From Blautia hydrogenotrophica DSM 10507 (GTDB lineage Bacteria > Bacillota > Clostridia > Lachnospirales > Lachnospiraceae), in contig NZ_CP136423.1 in the NCBI RefSeq assembly GCF_034356035.1, forward strand, positions 2,790,001 to 2,854,000: a stretch of DNA of 64,000 nucleotides. Reading direction: 5' to 3'. The translations under genes and the position numbers were made by a program. Position 1 is the first letter of the stretch. Every line of letters starts with the position of its first letter. Under the pieces are notes generated by a model, which made no database searches, was not told the origin of the DNA, and saw only the letters and a program-made list of their open reading frames with translations. Below, piece after piece: positions 33,503 through 43,115 of the stretch.

Positions 33503-36500
33503 CTACTCTCCCCCTGACACCTGCACGCTGCTGCCGATCTGCCTCTTTCCATCCCGTCCTCGTTCTCCACGGTATTTTCTGACTACAATCTTCTTTTCTA
33601 TCCGTTCTTTCAACTCCGACACATGAGAGATAATCCCTACCATTCGCTTTCCGTCTGCCAAGCTTCCCAGAGCTCTCACCGCCTGACTTAAAGCTTCTTC
33701 GTCCAGGGAACCGAATCCTTCGTCCACAAACATGGCATCCAGCTGTACTCCCCCTGCACAGGATTGTATCTCATCCGACAATCCCAAAGCCAAGGACAAT
33801 GACGCCTGAAAAGACTCTCCCCCCGAGAGCGTCTTCACACTTCTTCTGCTTCCGTTGTAATGGTCCAAAACATCCAATTCCAACCCTGTTTTTTCCCGCC
33901 TGTTCTCGGTCTCCTGCTGCCGTATCAGCTCGTATTGGCCGCTGCTCATCGTCAGCAGACGCAGATTCGCTCTCCGCAGAATTCTGTCAAAATAATTCGT
34001 CTGGACATAGGTCTCCAGCGTCATCTTTCTCTTTCCCGTCAGCTCACCGTTTGCAGTGTCTGACAGGTTCTTCACCCATCGGTATTCCTGTTCCAGCTTC
34101 ACGGAAGTCTGCTGCTGCTCACAGACGCGCTGATAGATCTCCTGGTTTTTGTCCTGCAAAGCATGAAATCTCAAAATTTTCTCCTCCAGCTGTGTCCTGC
34201 GTTCCTCCAACTGTCTCTTCTCATCCCTAATTTCCTCTTCCTGAGGTTTTTCTTTTTCTTCCAGTTGTCCCTCCAGGGTTCTGATCGCTGACTTCAAGCT
34301 CGTCTCCTTTGTCTCGAGTTCTTTCCAAGCCTCCTGTGCAGCCTCGAAATCTCTCTTTCTCCTTTCCGCCTGTTCACGGTAATTTTGAATCTCCTGTATG
34401 ATCTCCTGCTCACTCTTCTCTTCCAGGCTTTGCCTTCTCTGCTGAATTTGAAGATTCAGATTTTCTCTTTGAGTCCGCAGCCGTACTATCGTTTTTTGCA
34501 GCTCCTGTATCTTGGCGGCCAAGTCTTCTACCTCTTCGCTATGCTCTGGCAGTTCCTGTTCTAACTGACGCTTCAAAGAAATCTTTCTCTCAACTTCATC
34601 CAACGTTTTTTCGCACTCGTCCAGAGCCTTTTTCGCGATGCCTTCGGCTTCTCTCACTGTCTCCACCTGTTCTTCTTCGGTCAGCTTTTGAATCTGTTCC
34701 CAGTCATACGACCAGGCAGCATCTTCAGCCGCCAGACTTTCCCTGAGATGTCTTTGAACCGCTGCCTCCCTGTCTTTGAGCACTTCCAGAGAACTAAGCG
34801 TCTGCTGGATATCCTGCTGAATCTGCGTGAGCGACTCCTTGCATTCTTCTTTGCGCAGCAGAAGCTCTCCCTGTCTTTGTCTTGCCAAAGCCTGGTTTCT
34901 TAACTGAGCCTTCACCTCTTCTTCCTGCTGCCCAATCCATCCGCTCACACGGCTAAAGCTCTCCCTCGCTGCTTCCCTGGATGACAAATCGGGTTTTCCC
35001 GGGATTGCTGCCTTTTCGTACATCTGCGCCAGTTCCTCTTCTGCCTGCTGCCTCAGTGTCTCCTCTCCCCCTTTGAGCGCTTCTAACTGCCTGCCAAGGT
35101 CCTGTCTGCCCTCCAAGATATCCTCCAATTCTTCCTGGCACTTTTCCTGTCTTTGCCGATACGCTTCATACTGCTTAGCCTGACGGCCAGCCTCTTCCCA
35201 GGAGTCTTTTATCCTGCGGCACTGTTCTTCCAAAGCCCTCCCTATTTCTTCAATCTCCAATTCCTTCTCTGACAGCCGCTGCGGCTCTATCACCTCTTCC
35301 AAATCCGGTTCCAGCTCCTTGGCTCGCTGGACGCATCTGAAAATCTGCTCTTCTTTTTCCCTGGCCTGACTTTTCAGCACCGCCAGCCTCTGTTCCTTTT
35401 GATGGGATAAGCCCAGGTTTTCCCGGGATTCTTCCCGGGTCTTTGCCAAAAGCTGTTCCAGCCTTTCTTTCATCTTTGCTGCCTCGTGCAGCCGCTTTGT
35501 CTCTGCAAGGTTTCGCTGCAAACGTTCTTTTAACTCTTCTAACCGTCCCCAAAGCTGCTCTGACACGAAAGGAAGTTCCTCAAAAGTTTCCCATTGAACC
35601 CCCTGATCGCTCAGTCTGTTCCTTTTCTCTTCCAGACGGTTCTTAAGCTGTCCAGCCTGCGCGCTCAGACTCTGCACCCTTTCTTCTTTCCCGGAAAGCT
35701 CTCTTTTCTTTTTATCCAACGCCTCTTTCTCTGGAGCTTCTTGGGGGCAAACAGCGGGAAGAGGATGATGGATGGAGCCACACACCGGACAGGGAACCCC
35801 TTCCGTCAATTCCTGGGCCAGCACACCGGCCTGAGCGTCAAAAAAGAGCTTTTCCATTCGCTGATAAATTTTAAGACATTCCTCTTTTTCCTGGTATGCC
35901 TGTCGGTAAGCCTCCTGGTATTCTCTTTGCAGAGCCAACAAATCCTGAACCTCTTTCACTTCCTGTCCCAGCTGCTTTGACTCATTGATTTGTATCGTCA
36001 GAGCTGCCTTTTCCTCTGCCAGCCGAGCCGCCTTATGTTCCGTGTCTTTGACTTTTTCCCATTCCTGCTGCCAGATCTCTTCCTGCGCCTTTCTTTGTCC
36101 CTCCAAATAGCTCAGCTTCTCGTACTCCTTCTGTATCAAAGATTCTTCCGCTAAAAGATCCGTCCGCTGAGTTCTCAGAGTCCGAAATTCCCCCGTGGCC
36201 TTTTGTAATTCTTCCAGTCTATAACACAGTTTTTGCTCCTGAGTCTCCGAGTCTTTCCATTCCTGAGCTCGCTGATACAGTTCTTCTATGAGCTGTCTTA
36301 ATTCTCTCTCTTTTTCTGTGAACACTTCCAGCTTCTGCTCGACTCCCACGCGCTGTTCCCAAAGACTACTCAGATTTTCTTGGGCTTTTAGAACTCGCTG
36401 CTTTTGTCCAGCCACCTGTTCTCTTTTTTGTTCCAGGGCTTCTCTCTGTCCCTCTAAGCGTCTAAGCTTTTCACTCTCATCTTCCAGCCTTTCCGCCATT

Positions 36501-37828
36501 GCTTCTAAGTTCTGCTGTTCCTTTTGTGCTCTGTCCTGTTTTTCCCTCTCTTTTTCCTGATCCGCTCTTACCGCAGTCCACTCTTCCCGTAAACTGCTAA
36601 GCTCTTCTTTCTGACGATTTCGCAGACGGAATCTGTTTTCCAATCTCTCCTTGTGTGCTTCCACGAGGCTAAGAGACTCCAAGCTCTTTTGTTTTTCCTG
36701 TATCTGAGCCCATAATAACTCTCTTTTTGCCTCCTTTGTTTGAAGCTCTCCCTCTTTCTCCCTCAGGTCTTCTTCCTGTTTTCTCAGAAGCGTCCGGTCT
36801 TGCTCCAATCTTTCGCACTCTCTAAGCTGCTCCGTTCCCTGGCGTATTTTCTCAAAAAACAGTTCATTCTCCTTTGCTGCCTCCGTCTGTTCTTCCAGCC
36901 TAATCCTAGCCTGTTCCAGTTTGGGAATGATCTGTGTCAGGAGTTCTCTCTTTTTTTCCAGCTCTTCTCTGTATTTTTTCTCCTGCTCCAGTTTTCCCAG
37001 CACCTGTTCCAGCTCTTGTATCCTCCTGCTCAGCAGATTTTTATCCCTGCTGGATTCTCCCAGCTCTATACCTGTCTGACTCAGCAAAATCTCTAAGATC
37101 TCCAATCCTCTCTGTACATTTCCCTCAAACCGTGTTTTCTTTAGATCCCCATACTCCGCGGCATACGCAAATTCCGCCGGACAGCTCACTCCATTCAGAT
37201 ACTGAACAATACTCCTTCTGCCTTCGTCGTATTCCTTCTTACGCCTCAGCTCCTCCTCTCTTAGACGTCCCTGCATCCTGCGGAACGATTCTGTGTGAAA
37301 CAGCCGGCAAAAAATCTCTCCCCGCTCCTTGGTATCCGCCAAAAGCATCCGTTGAAAATCTCCTTGGGCAATCATTGCGATCTGTGTGAACTGCCGATAA
37401 TCAAGGCCCAAGAGCTGCGTCACCGCTTTGGTCACTTCTCTGGTCTTTGTGACCGGCTGACGTAGATCTGGATAAATTAAACTGGCATCCGCCTTCTGTG
37501 TAGTAACTCCATTTCCTTTCGCTTTCGGTCTTTGGTATTCCGGATTGCGATTGACCTGGTAAATTTTCCCTTGATAGGAAAATGTCAGTTCCACATAGGT
37601 GGGAACGTCTGCCTCGGCATACTTACTTCGAAACATTCCCGATTCCCTCACCTCTCCGCTGGCCTCTCCATACAGCGCAAAAGTGATCGCGTCAAAAATC
37701 GTGGTTTTTCCTGCCCCTGTATCTCCTGTGATCAGATACAGGCCATGTCCTCCTAGTCTGCGAAAGTCTATTTCTTCCCTCTGGGCATAGGGCCCAAAGG
37801 CGCTGATAATCAATCTCTCTGGTCTCAT
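33503..37828 (-). CDS. sbcC: Exonuclease SbcCD, ATPase subunit SbcC
   Basis: 1441 residues, clearly longer than the usual about 1000-1200. N-terminal SMC-like ATPase half with Walker A GDTGAGKTTIFDAI and the Q-loop in QIAMIAQGDFQRMLLA; two very long coiled-coil arms rich in E, Q, K, R and L; the zinc hook GVPCPVCGSIHHP near the middle; and the C-terminal half with signature KTLSGGESFQASLSLALGLSD and Walker B LDAMFVDEGFGSLDEE. With SbcD it cleaves hairpins and DNA ends during repair and replication. The extra length is in the arms. The start overlaps the sbcD stop by four bases. Confidence 0.95.
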   Translation of the reverse strand: MRPERLIISAFGPYAQREEIDFRRLGGHGLYLITGDTGAGKTTIFDAITFALYGEASGEVRESGMFRSKYAEADVPTYVELTFSYQGKIYQVNRNPEYQRPKAKGNGVTTQKADASLIYPDLRQPVTKTREVTKAVTQLLGLDYRQFTQIAMIAQGDFQRMLLADTKERGEIFCRLFHTESFRRMQGRLREEELRRKKEYDEGRRSIVQYLNGVSCPAEFAYAAEYGDLKKTRFEGNVQRGLEILEILLSQTGIELGESSRDKNLLSRRIQELEQVLGKLEQEKKYREELEKKRELLTQIIPKLEQARIRLEEQTEAAKENELFFEKIRQGTEQLRECERLEQDRTLLRKQEEDLREKEGELQTKEAKRELLWAQIQEKQKSLESLSLVEAHKERLENRFRLRNRQKEELSSLREEWTAVRADQEKEREKQDRAQKEQQNLEAMAERLEDESEKLRRLEGQREALEQKREQVAGQKQRVLKAQENLSSLWEQRVGVEQKLEVFTEKERELRQLIEELYQRAQEWKDSETQEQKLCYRLEELQKATGEFRTLRTQRTDLLAEESLIQKEYEKLSYLEGQRKAQEEIWQQEWEKVKDTEHKAARLAEEKAALTIQINESKQLGQEVKEVQDLLALQREYQEAYRQAYQEKEECLKIYQRMEKLFFDAQAGVLAQELTEGVPCPVCGSIHHPLPAVCPQEAPEKEALDKKKRELSGKEERVQSLSAQAGQLKNRLEEKRNRLSDQGVQWETFEELPFVSEQLWGRLEELKERLQRNLAETKRLHEAAKMKERLEQLLAKTREESRENLGLSHQKEQRLAVLKSQAREKEEQIFRCVQRAKELEPDLEEVIEPQRLSEKELEIEEIGRALEEQCRRIKDSWEEAGRQAKQYEAYRQRQEKCQEELEDILEGRQDLGRQLEALKGGEETLRQQAEEELAQMYEKAAIPGKPDLSSREAARESFSRVSGWIGQQEEEVKAQLRNQALARQRQGELLLRKEECKESLTQIQQDIQQTLSSLEVLKDREAAVQRHLRESLAAEDAAWSYDWEQIQKLTEEEQVETVREAEGIAKKALDECEKTLDEVERKISLKRQLEQELPEHSEEVEDLAAKIQELQKTIVRLRTQRENLNLQIQQRRQSLEEKSEQEIIQEIQNYREQAERRKRDFEAAQEAWKELETKETSLKSAIRTLEGQLEEKEKPQEEEIRDEKRQLEERRTQLEEKILRFHALQDKNQEIYQRVCEQQQTSVKLEQEYRWVKNLSDTANGELTGKRKMTLETYVQTNYFDRILRRANLRLLTMSSGQYELIRQQETENRREKTGLELDVLDHYNGSRRSVKTLSGGESFQASLSLALGLSDEIQSCAGGVQLDAMFVDEGFGSLDEEALSQAVRALGSLADGKRMVGIISHVSELKERIEKKIVVRKYRGERGRDGKRQIGSSVQVSGGE

Positions 37829-38970
37829 GGCTCTCTCCCCTCATCTTCCCGAATCTCTTCCGCCAGTTTTCTGGCCAGCTCTCTTTGCTGGTCACTCATG
37901 GGTTGATTGTTTTGAAGCTGATAGAATTCTTCAAACAATTCCAGTTCTGATTTTTTCTCAATCTCCTCCGCCCGGTCGATTTCTTGATCTTCCCGGGTTC
38001 TCTGATTGTCATACTCCAACCGCATCAGATTCCCGTAAATCGTCCTCAGCCTCTGCAAACCGTCTGGAATGTCTTCCTCATCCGTCAAAGTGATCTGGTA
38101 ATAGTCATCCAGATTCATTCCCTGGTAAAAAGAGCGGGCAGTCACTTCCAGATAAGATCCCCGTATTTTTCGCATATCACGAAGGGGCTTCAGCGGAATC
38201 GTGTGAAGCTGAACGCTTCCCTTTTCCCCTATCTGTACCACGGTAAGCGACTTTTCCTGGTCTGCCTCAGAAAAAGAATATTTCAAAGGCGTACCGCAGT
38301 ACCGGACCTGCGGCCTTCCCACCTTCTGAGGACTGTGTATATGCCCTAGCGCCACGTAGTCGAACTCGTCAAAGACAGAAGCCTCCACATTGTCCACCCC
38401 GCCTACGCTGATCTCCTCGGAATCACAAGTCCAAGCTCCCGTCACAAATTGATGAGCCACCAGTATATTTCTCTTATCGGTGTCTACTTCCATGTGCCGT
38501 ACTGCTGCCTGTACTGCGTCCTGGTAAGTCTGAATATCCTCCTGCGGGTACGCGTGGCGCACAGCCGCTGGTTTGACATAAGGAAGCAGGTGAATCCAGA
38601 CTTCGCCGTATTCATCTTCCACACAGATTTTCGCTGTGCTGCCGTCATATGCCGGAGACAAATAGATGTCTCTCTCCTGCATAAGCCGTGCTCCAAAGGC
38701 GATTCTCTCAGCAGAATCGTGATTGCCGCTGACCGCAAAGACTGAGATTCCCAGACTGGCTAAGCCTGTGAGAAACCGGTCCAGCTCTTGAACCGCTTCG
38801 ATGGGAGGGACTGGTTTGTCATAGAGATCCCCCGCCAGAAGCACACCGTCTGCCTGTTCCTGTTTTACAATCTGTATGATCTGTTCCAATATATACTTCT
38901 GGTCTTCCAACATGGAAAATCCATGGATTCTCTTTCCCAGATGAAGATCTGACAAATGGATGAATTTCAT
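37825..38970 (-). CDS. sbcD: Exonuclease SbcCD, nuclease subunit SbcD
   Basis: 381 residues from the ATG behind CAGGAGAAAC; upstream in-frame codons lack a site. All Mre11-type phosphodiesterase motifs are visible: HLSDLHLGKR, LAGDLYDKP, GNHDSAERI, LVAHQF and GHIHSPQKV, binding two Mn ions. The C-terminal third is the capping domain with an acidic helix region (NQRTREDQEIDRAEEIEKKS) that joins SbcC. It is first in the two-gene operon. Confidence 0.96.
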   Translation of the reverse strand: MKFIHLSDLHLGKRIHGFSMLEDQKYILEQIIQIVKQEQADGVLLAGDLYDKPVPPIEAVQELDRFLTGLASLGISVFAVSGNHDSAERIAFGARLMQERDIYLSPAYDGSTAKICVEDEYGEVWIHLLPYVKPAAVRHAYPQEDIQTYQDAVQAAVRHMEVDTDKRNILVAHQFVTGAWTCDSEEISVGGVDNVEASVFDEFDYVALGHIHSPQKVGRPQVRYCGTPLKYSFSEADQEKSLTVVQIGEKGSVQLHTIPLKPLRDMRKIRGSYLEVTARSFYQGMNLDDYYQITLTDEEDIPDGLQRLRTIYGNLMRLEYDNQRTREDQEIDRAEEIEKKSELELFEEFYQLQNNQPMSDQQRELARKLAEEIREDEGREP

Positions 38971-39100
38971 ATGTTTCTCCTGTTCAAGCTGTATTTTTAA
39001 CTTTATTATAACAGACAACACTGTTCTTTCCAAAACAAACCTTTTCCCTCTAGGTTTGCCCACAGCCACTTAGTAACTCTTAAGTATATCGCTGAGATTT

Positions 39101-39264
39101 GTAACCGTTCAGTTAGCGCCATTCGTAAAACCGTACTACGTGCTTGTCGTGGCTAACACCACCGTTTTACTCATGAAAAGGCACTCCGCTCATACAGATG
39201 TCCGCTCGCATAAACATACAAGTATGTTTGATGCTACCCGTATATTGTATGACTGAACTGTTAC
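39101..39264. repeat. Palindromic intergenic element containing a 42-bp dispersed repeat
   Basis: The outer arms GTAACCGTTCAGT (39101-39113) and its complement (39252-39264, one mismatch) enclose further stems, GTAAAAC/GTTTTAC and AAACATAC-AA-GTATGTTT. Bases 39188-39229 recur at 51379-51420 with one mismatch. It occupies the 400-base gap between sbcD and the FadR gene; no open frame in it looks coding. It may be a non-autonomous (MITE/REP-like) element. Confidence 0.65.
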
Positions 39265-39292
39265 GGATTCCAGACATAGATTCATTTTCTCA

Positions 39293-39321
39293 TGGACATT
39301 TTGTTTTTTATCACGTATACT
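39293..39321 (+). promoter_or_regulatory. Promoter of the FadR/GntR regulator
   Basis: TGGACA (39293-39298), 17 bases, TATACT (39316-39321), about 50 bases before the ATG. Confidence 0.55.
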
Positions 39322-39373
39322 AAAAATGGTATGTCTCTGACCTCGAGCCGCATACTGAAAGGAGCAGTGTACA

Positions 39374-40093
39374 ATGGAAAAAAAATACTTATCTCCTATC
39401 AACAGCCAATCTGTAGTACAAAGTGTCATTGATCGAATTACAGAAGGAATTATAGAAGGAGAACTAAAACCGGGAGATCAGATTCCCACTGAACATGAAT
39501 TGAGTTCCCTGCTGAACGTCAGCAGAAACACCGTTCGTGAGGCAATCCGTATCCTGATCGCCTATGGTGTCCTGGAAGTCCGCCGGGCTGAAGGAACCTT
39601 TGTCTGTGATGGTTTCTCCACTAAAATGTTAAATCCTGCCATATACACAATTATTCTGCAAAAAGAGGGCAGTTATGAACAACTGATCGGTCTTCGTAAA
39701 ATTATAGAAAATGGTATTATGCTTCTGATAAAAGAGCAGGGAATTGAGAAAGAAGAGTGGAATAAGATATCAGAAAGGTGCAATGCTCTGGTCTGTGAGC
39801 TGGAAAAAGATCCTGTCGATGTAGAAGCTGCCGCCGACCGTGATATTGAATTCCACAATGAAATCGCCCGCGCTACCCATAATGATCTGGTCTTGGTGAT
39901 ACATGACGTAGTGGTGCAGCTGAGTAAGAGTTCCCGGTATCGTACCATTGAAAAAGTAATTGAAAAGGGAGACAAACAATATTTAATTGATACGCATAAG
40001 AATCTTTTGGACAAGTTAAAAGGAGAAAACATAGAAGAACTCTATGCAGCAATTAATAATAGTTATTTTTATTGGAAAGATATTTACCGCTGA
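39374..40093 (+). CDS. GntR-family regulator, FadR subfamily
   Basis: 239 residues. N-terminal winged helix (SVIDRITEGIIEGELKPGDQIPTEHELSSLLNVSRNTVREAIRIL) and an all-helical FCD ligand domain with the metal-binding pattern D-x4-H ... H ... H (DIEFHNEIARATHN, DTHKNLLDKLKGENIEE). Such proteins usually repress catabolic operons and let go on binding a carboxylate. It converges on the TRAP/transketolase/dehydrogenase operon, which carries palindromic sites just after its -10 boxes, so it is the likely repressor. AAGGAGCAG precedes the start. Confidence 0.92.
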   Translation: MEKKYLSPINSQSVVQSVIDRITEGIIEGELKPGDQIPTEHELSSLLNVSRNTVREAIRILIAYGVLEVRRAEGTFVCDGFSTKMLNPAIYTIILQKEGSYEQLIGLRKIIENGIMLLIKEQGIEKEEWNKISERCNALVCELEKDPVDVEAAADRDIEFHNEIARATHNDLVLVIHDVVVQLSKSSRYRTIEKVIEKGDKQYLIDTHKNLLDKLKGENIEELYAAINNSYFYWKDIYR

Positions 40094-40110
40094 TGTCTCA
40101 CTGTTAAAAC

Positions 40111-40168
40111 AAATCAGGCAAATCCCTGTGCGCGTTTTCTTCACGCAGGGATTTGCCTGATTTTTTAG
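40111..40168. terminator. Strong shared terminator
   Basis: AAATCAGGCAAATCCCTG and CAGGGATTTGCCTGATTT form an 18-bp perfect stem extended by GTGCG/CACGC-like pairs, followed by TTTTTT on the plus strand. It ends the FadR gene and faces the end of the dehydrogenase gene. Confidence 0.92.
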
Positions 40169-40220
40169 GAGAAATTTATCTGCTGTCTCTGACGTCCGGG
40201 CTGCAAGCCAGCCTTAGGAG

Positions 40221-41246
40221 TCAGAACTCTAACATTACTTTAATCACGGGTTCCGGCCTCTTATCCGCCATCTCCATGGCTTTGTCTATTTCTTCGATAG
40301 GATACCTCTGGGTGACAAAGCCCTCTGTGCTTATCAATCTGCGCCTTATAGCGTCCACCACTGTCTCAAAATCTTCATATACATACATATTGGAACCTGC
40401 CAAGGTGATCTCTTTGTTTTGAATCCATCCATAAGGGGCTCCTACCCCGTTCGGCATGACCGCAATCTCAGAGATCACACCGCCTCTCTTCGTACATCTG
40501 GCAGCCGTCTCTGCCACTGCCGCGTTTCCAAAAGCTAAGAACGTCACATCCGCCCCGTTTCCCCCTGTGATCTCACGGACTCTCTCTTCCAAGTTCTCCT
40601 TTTGGCTGTTGATTGCATAGTCGCTGCCGATTTCCTTAGCCTTTTGCAGATTATAATCACTCACGTCCGCCGTGATCACGCACTTCGGATTGCAGGCTTT
40701 CGCACACAGCAATACACCCAGCCCAATGGTCCCGGCGCCGATAATTAAGACGGTGTCTTCCAATCCCACCTGATGCTGCCTGACCGCATGCATCCCTACA
40801 GCCAGAGGTTCGATCAACGCCCCCTGTTCAAAGCTCAGTTCCTCCCCTAGAGGTACTACCGTTTTCTCAGGGACCACCACAAACTCTCCGAAGGAACCGC
40901 TCCATTCTCCTGCTCCCAAAACTTCCTTTGCTCCACAGATATTATACCGGCCTGAAAGGCATGCTTTGCATTTTCCACAGCCATATTGAGGTTCTGCGGT
41001 CACCCGGTCCCCAGGTTTATATTTCGTGACTGCCTTCCCAGTCTCCACGACTACTCCAGCGAACTCATGGCCAGAGACCACAGGAGGAATCCGAAACGGG
41101 TGCTTTCCGTGAAAAGCGTGGACTTCCGAACCACAGATTCCAGCCGCCTTTACCTGAATTTTCACATCGGTGTCTCTCTCGATCATCGGTTCCCGCGACT
41201 GCGTATAATAGATTTTACCGGGTTTTTCCATAAATCCTGCCCGCAT
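40221..41246 (-). CDS. Zinc-dependent alcohol/polyol dehydrogenase (MDR family)
   Basis: 341 residues. Catalytic zinc ligands in AAGICGSEVHAFHG (Cys) and VVSGHEFAGVV (His-Glu); structural zinc four-Cys lobe CGKCKACLSGRYNIC; NAD(P) Rossmann motif LIIGAGTIGLGVL with the following Asp in TADVSDYN, which suggests NAD. It resembles sorbitol, threonine and galactitol-type dehydrogenases. As last gene of the TRAP/transketolase operon it probably oxidises the imported compound, or a later intermediate, at a hydroxyl group. Substrate unknown. Confidence 0.92.
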   Translation of the reverse strand: MRAGFMEKPGKIYYTQSREPMIERDTDVKIQVKAAGICGSEVHAFHGKHPFRIPPVVSGHEFAGVVVETGKAVTKYKPGDRVTAEPQYGCGKCKACLSGRYNICGAKEVLGAGEWSGSFGEFVVVPEKTVVPLGEELSFEQGALIEPLAVGMHAVRQHQVGLEDTVLIIGAGTIGLGVLLCAKACNPKCVITADVSDYNLQKAKEIGSDYAINSQKENLEERVREITGGNGADVTFLAFGNAAVAETAARCTKRGGVISEIAVMPNGVGAPYGWIQNKEITLAGSNMYVYEDFETVVDAIRRRLISTEGFVTQRYPIEEIDKAMEMADKRPEPVIKVMLEF

Positions 41247-41264
41247 TTTTTCTGTCTCCTCCTT

Positions 41265-42197
41265 TCACCATTCCTGCTTTGCCAGCGCCACGAGATGTTC
41301 TACAGTGATTCCATTGATTTCCAGCAGTCTCTCATAAGGAGCCGACATTCCGAATTGGTCTTGAATTCCCACTCGTTTTACTTTTGCGTCGCCAGCTTCC
41401 GCCGCGATCTCACACACAGCGCTGCCCAGCCCGTTCAGGATGTTGTGATCCTCTACCGTGATAATACGGCCAATGTCACGGACACAGTCTAAAACCGCCT
41501 TTTCATCCAGTGGTTTGAGCGTGTGCATATCCAGAACTCTCGCGGATATTCCTGCCTTTTCCAATTCTTTTTGCGCTTCCAGTGCAAGATGGACCGTATC
41601 TCCAATGGCAATCATTGCCACATCCCTGCCCTCTGTGAGCCTTTTCGCTTTGCCGATTTCAAACTTTGTATTCTCATCATAGATCACCGGAACCGCATCC
41701 CTGGTAAATCTCAGGTACATCGGCCCATAAGTATTTGCCGCTTCCTTTACCAGTGCCTTGGCGGCGTAGTAATCCGCAGGCATCATGACTGTCATATTGG
41801 GAATCGTGCGGTAGACCCCCATATCCTCAATACTCTGATGGCTCGCGCCATCGTTGGCCGGAGTAACGCCTCCGTGGGAGCAGGCAATCTTCACATTCAG
41901 ATTGGGATAGCACACCTCCTGACGAATCTGCTCCCCCATACGAAGGCTTCCAAACACCGCATAAGTAACCACAAAAGGGATAATCCCCGTCGTCGCCAGG
42001 CCGGCTGCGACCCCCGCGCCGTTTTGTTCCGCGATTCCCACATTGACATGCTGGGCTGGCAGCTCCTTGGAAAACGCCCCTGTCTTGCAGGATTTTCCAA
42101 TATCAATATCTACCACATAGATATCCGGGTTGGTTTTTCCAATCTCCAAAATCGCATCCCCAAAACCGTCTCTCGTCGCTCTCTTGTTCTCTCCCAT
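41265..42197 (-). CDS. Transketolase-like protein, C-terminal half
   Basis: 310 residues. Pyrimidine-binding domain with the conserved Glu in QHVNVGIAEQNGAGVAAGLA, SHGGVTPANDGASHQSIEDMG and PADYYAAKALV, followed by the transketolase C-terminal domain (RVLDMHTLKPLDEKAVL). It needs the adjacent N-terminal half to form an active thiamine-diphosphate enzyme. Split transketolases in catabolic operons (for example in apulose or sulfosugar breakdown) cleave a particular ketose phosphate. The gene starts three bases after the partner stops. Confidence 0.94.
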   Translation of the reverse strand: MGENKRATRDGFGDAILEIGKTNPDIYVVDIDIGKSCKTGAFSKELPAQHVNVGIAEQNGAGVAAGLATTGIIPFVVTYAVFGSLRMGEQIRQEVCYPNLNVKIACSHGGVTPANDGASHQSIEDMGVYRTIPNMTVMMPADYYAAKALVKEAANTYGPMYLRFTRDAVPVIYDENTKFEIGKAKRLTEGRDVAMIAIGDTVHLALEAQKELEKAGISARVLDMHTLKPLDEKAVLDCVRDIGRIITVEDHNILNGLGSAVCEIAAEAGDAKVKRVGIQDQFGMSAPYERLLEINGITVEHLVALAKQEW

Positions 42198-42200
42198 CTT

Positions 42201-43031
42201 TTACAGTCCCCTTTCCAATTCTTCCATAGCAGTCCGATACTGTTCCTCGTCAGGCGCCATTCCATGCCAGCCCAACTGATCTTCCATGTAGGATACACCC
42301 TTTCCCTTGACGGTACGGGCATTGATGCATTTAGGCCGTCCAGTCTTTGAGGCTTTGATTTTGTCCAGAGTCTCCACGATCTCTCCCATGTCGTTTCCGT
42401 CAATCTCATAGGTCTCAAAGCCAAATTCTCTCATCTTCTGTGTCAAATTAAGATGAGGAATAAGCTGCTCACAAGGACCATCCAACTGAAGACGATTATT
42501 GTCGATCATCATCGTTAAATTATCTAATTTCCAGGCACTGGCCGCCATCACAGCCTCCCAGATCTGTCCTTCATCTAACTCGCCGTCGCCGGTCAGCACG
42601 AACACGCGGTAATCCTCCCCTCTTCTCTTCGCTGCCAATGCCATTCCCACACCGCAAGAAAGTCCTTGCCCGAGAGACCCTGTAGAGATGTCAATGCCAG
42701 GACACTTTTTCATATCTGGGTGCCCCTGCAAAATGGACCCCTCCTGCCTCAAAGTGTGCAGATGGCTTTCCTCAAAATAACCCAATCGTCCCAGCGCCGC
42801 ATACTGTATCGGACACGCATGTCCCTTTGACAGAATAAAGCGGTCTCTCTCAGGCCATCTAGGTTCTTTTGGGTTAATATTTAATTCTCGGTAATACAGT
42901 GCCGCCACAAGGTCAGCTGCCGAGAGCGCGCCCCCTGGATGCCCAGACTGCGCTTCATAAATCATAGTCAGAGCGGTCTTTCTCAATTCCTTTGCCCGTT
43001 CTTTCAGCTCTTCCACACTCACGTTTTTCAT
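42201..43031 (-). CDS. Transketolase-like protein, N-terminal half
   Basis: 276 residues from the ATG behind GAGAGGTGG; an upstream in-frame extension of 13 codons lacks a site. Thiamine-diphosphate/Mg site in LTGDGELDEGQIWEAVMAAS and IDNNRLQLDGP, with SGHPGGALSAADLVAALYY and SKGHACPIQYAAL near the N-terminus. It is the first gene after an internal promoter/operator-like site and pairs with the C-terminal half. Confidence 0.94.
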   Translation of the reverse strand: MKNVSVEELKERAKELRKTALTMIYEAQSGHPGGALSAADLVAALYYRELNINPKEPRWPERDRFILSKGHACPIQYAALGRLGYFEESHLHTLRQEGSILQGHPDMKKCPGIDISTGSLGQGLSCGVGMALAAKRRGEDYRVFVLTGDGELDEGQIWEAVMAASAWKLDNLTMMIDNNRLQLDGPCEQLIPHLNLTQKMREFGFETYEIDGNDMGEIVETLDKIKASKTGRPKCINARTVKGKGVSYMEDQLGWHGMAPDEEQYRTAMEELERGL

Positions 43032-43055
43032 TTTTCCACCTCTCTTTGTCCTACT

Positions 43056-43109
43056 TCCAATGTTGGACATTATATTCTATTTTTTTTCCAATGCAGCTAT
43101 GCATTGGAA
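43056..43109 (-). promoter_or_regulatory. Internal promoter/operator and hairpin between dctM and the transketolase genes
   Basis: On the minus strand a hairpin TTCCAATGCA-TAGC-TGCATTGGAA (43109-43086, 10-bp perfect stem, no T-run) is followed by TATAAT (43074-43069) and then TCCAACATTGGA (43067-43056). The -10-plus-palindrome layout repeats that of the operon promoter at 45973-46023, sharing CCAACAT. The -35 is poor. Confidence 0.5.
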
Positions 43110-43115
43110 GAATTA

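Noticed and set aside
39210-39230. AAACATAC-AA-GTATGTTT as an invertible-promoter recombination site
   Set aside because: Copies at 39188 and 51379 are direct, not inverted, no recombinase gene is nearby, and the pair would enclose essential repair genes.
41523-42350. 275-codon open frame on the plus strand
   Set aside because: Antisense to both transketolase halves, His/Arg-rich composition typical of a reverse-strand artefact.
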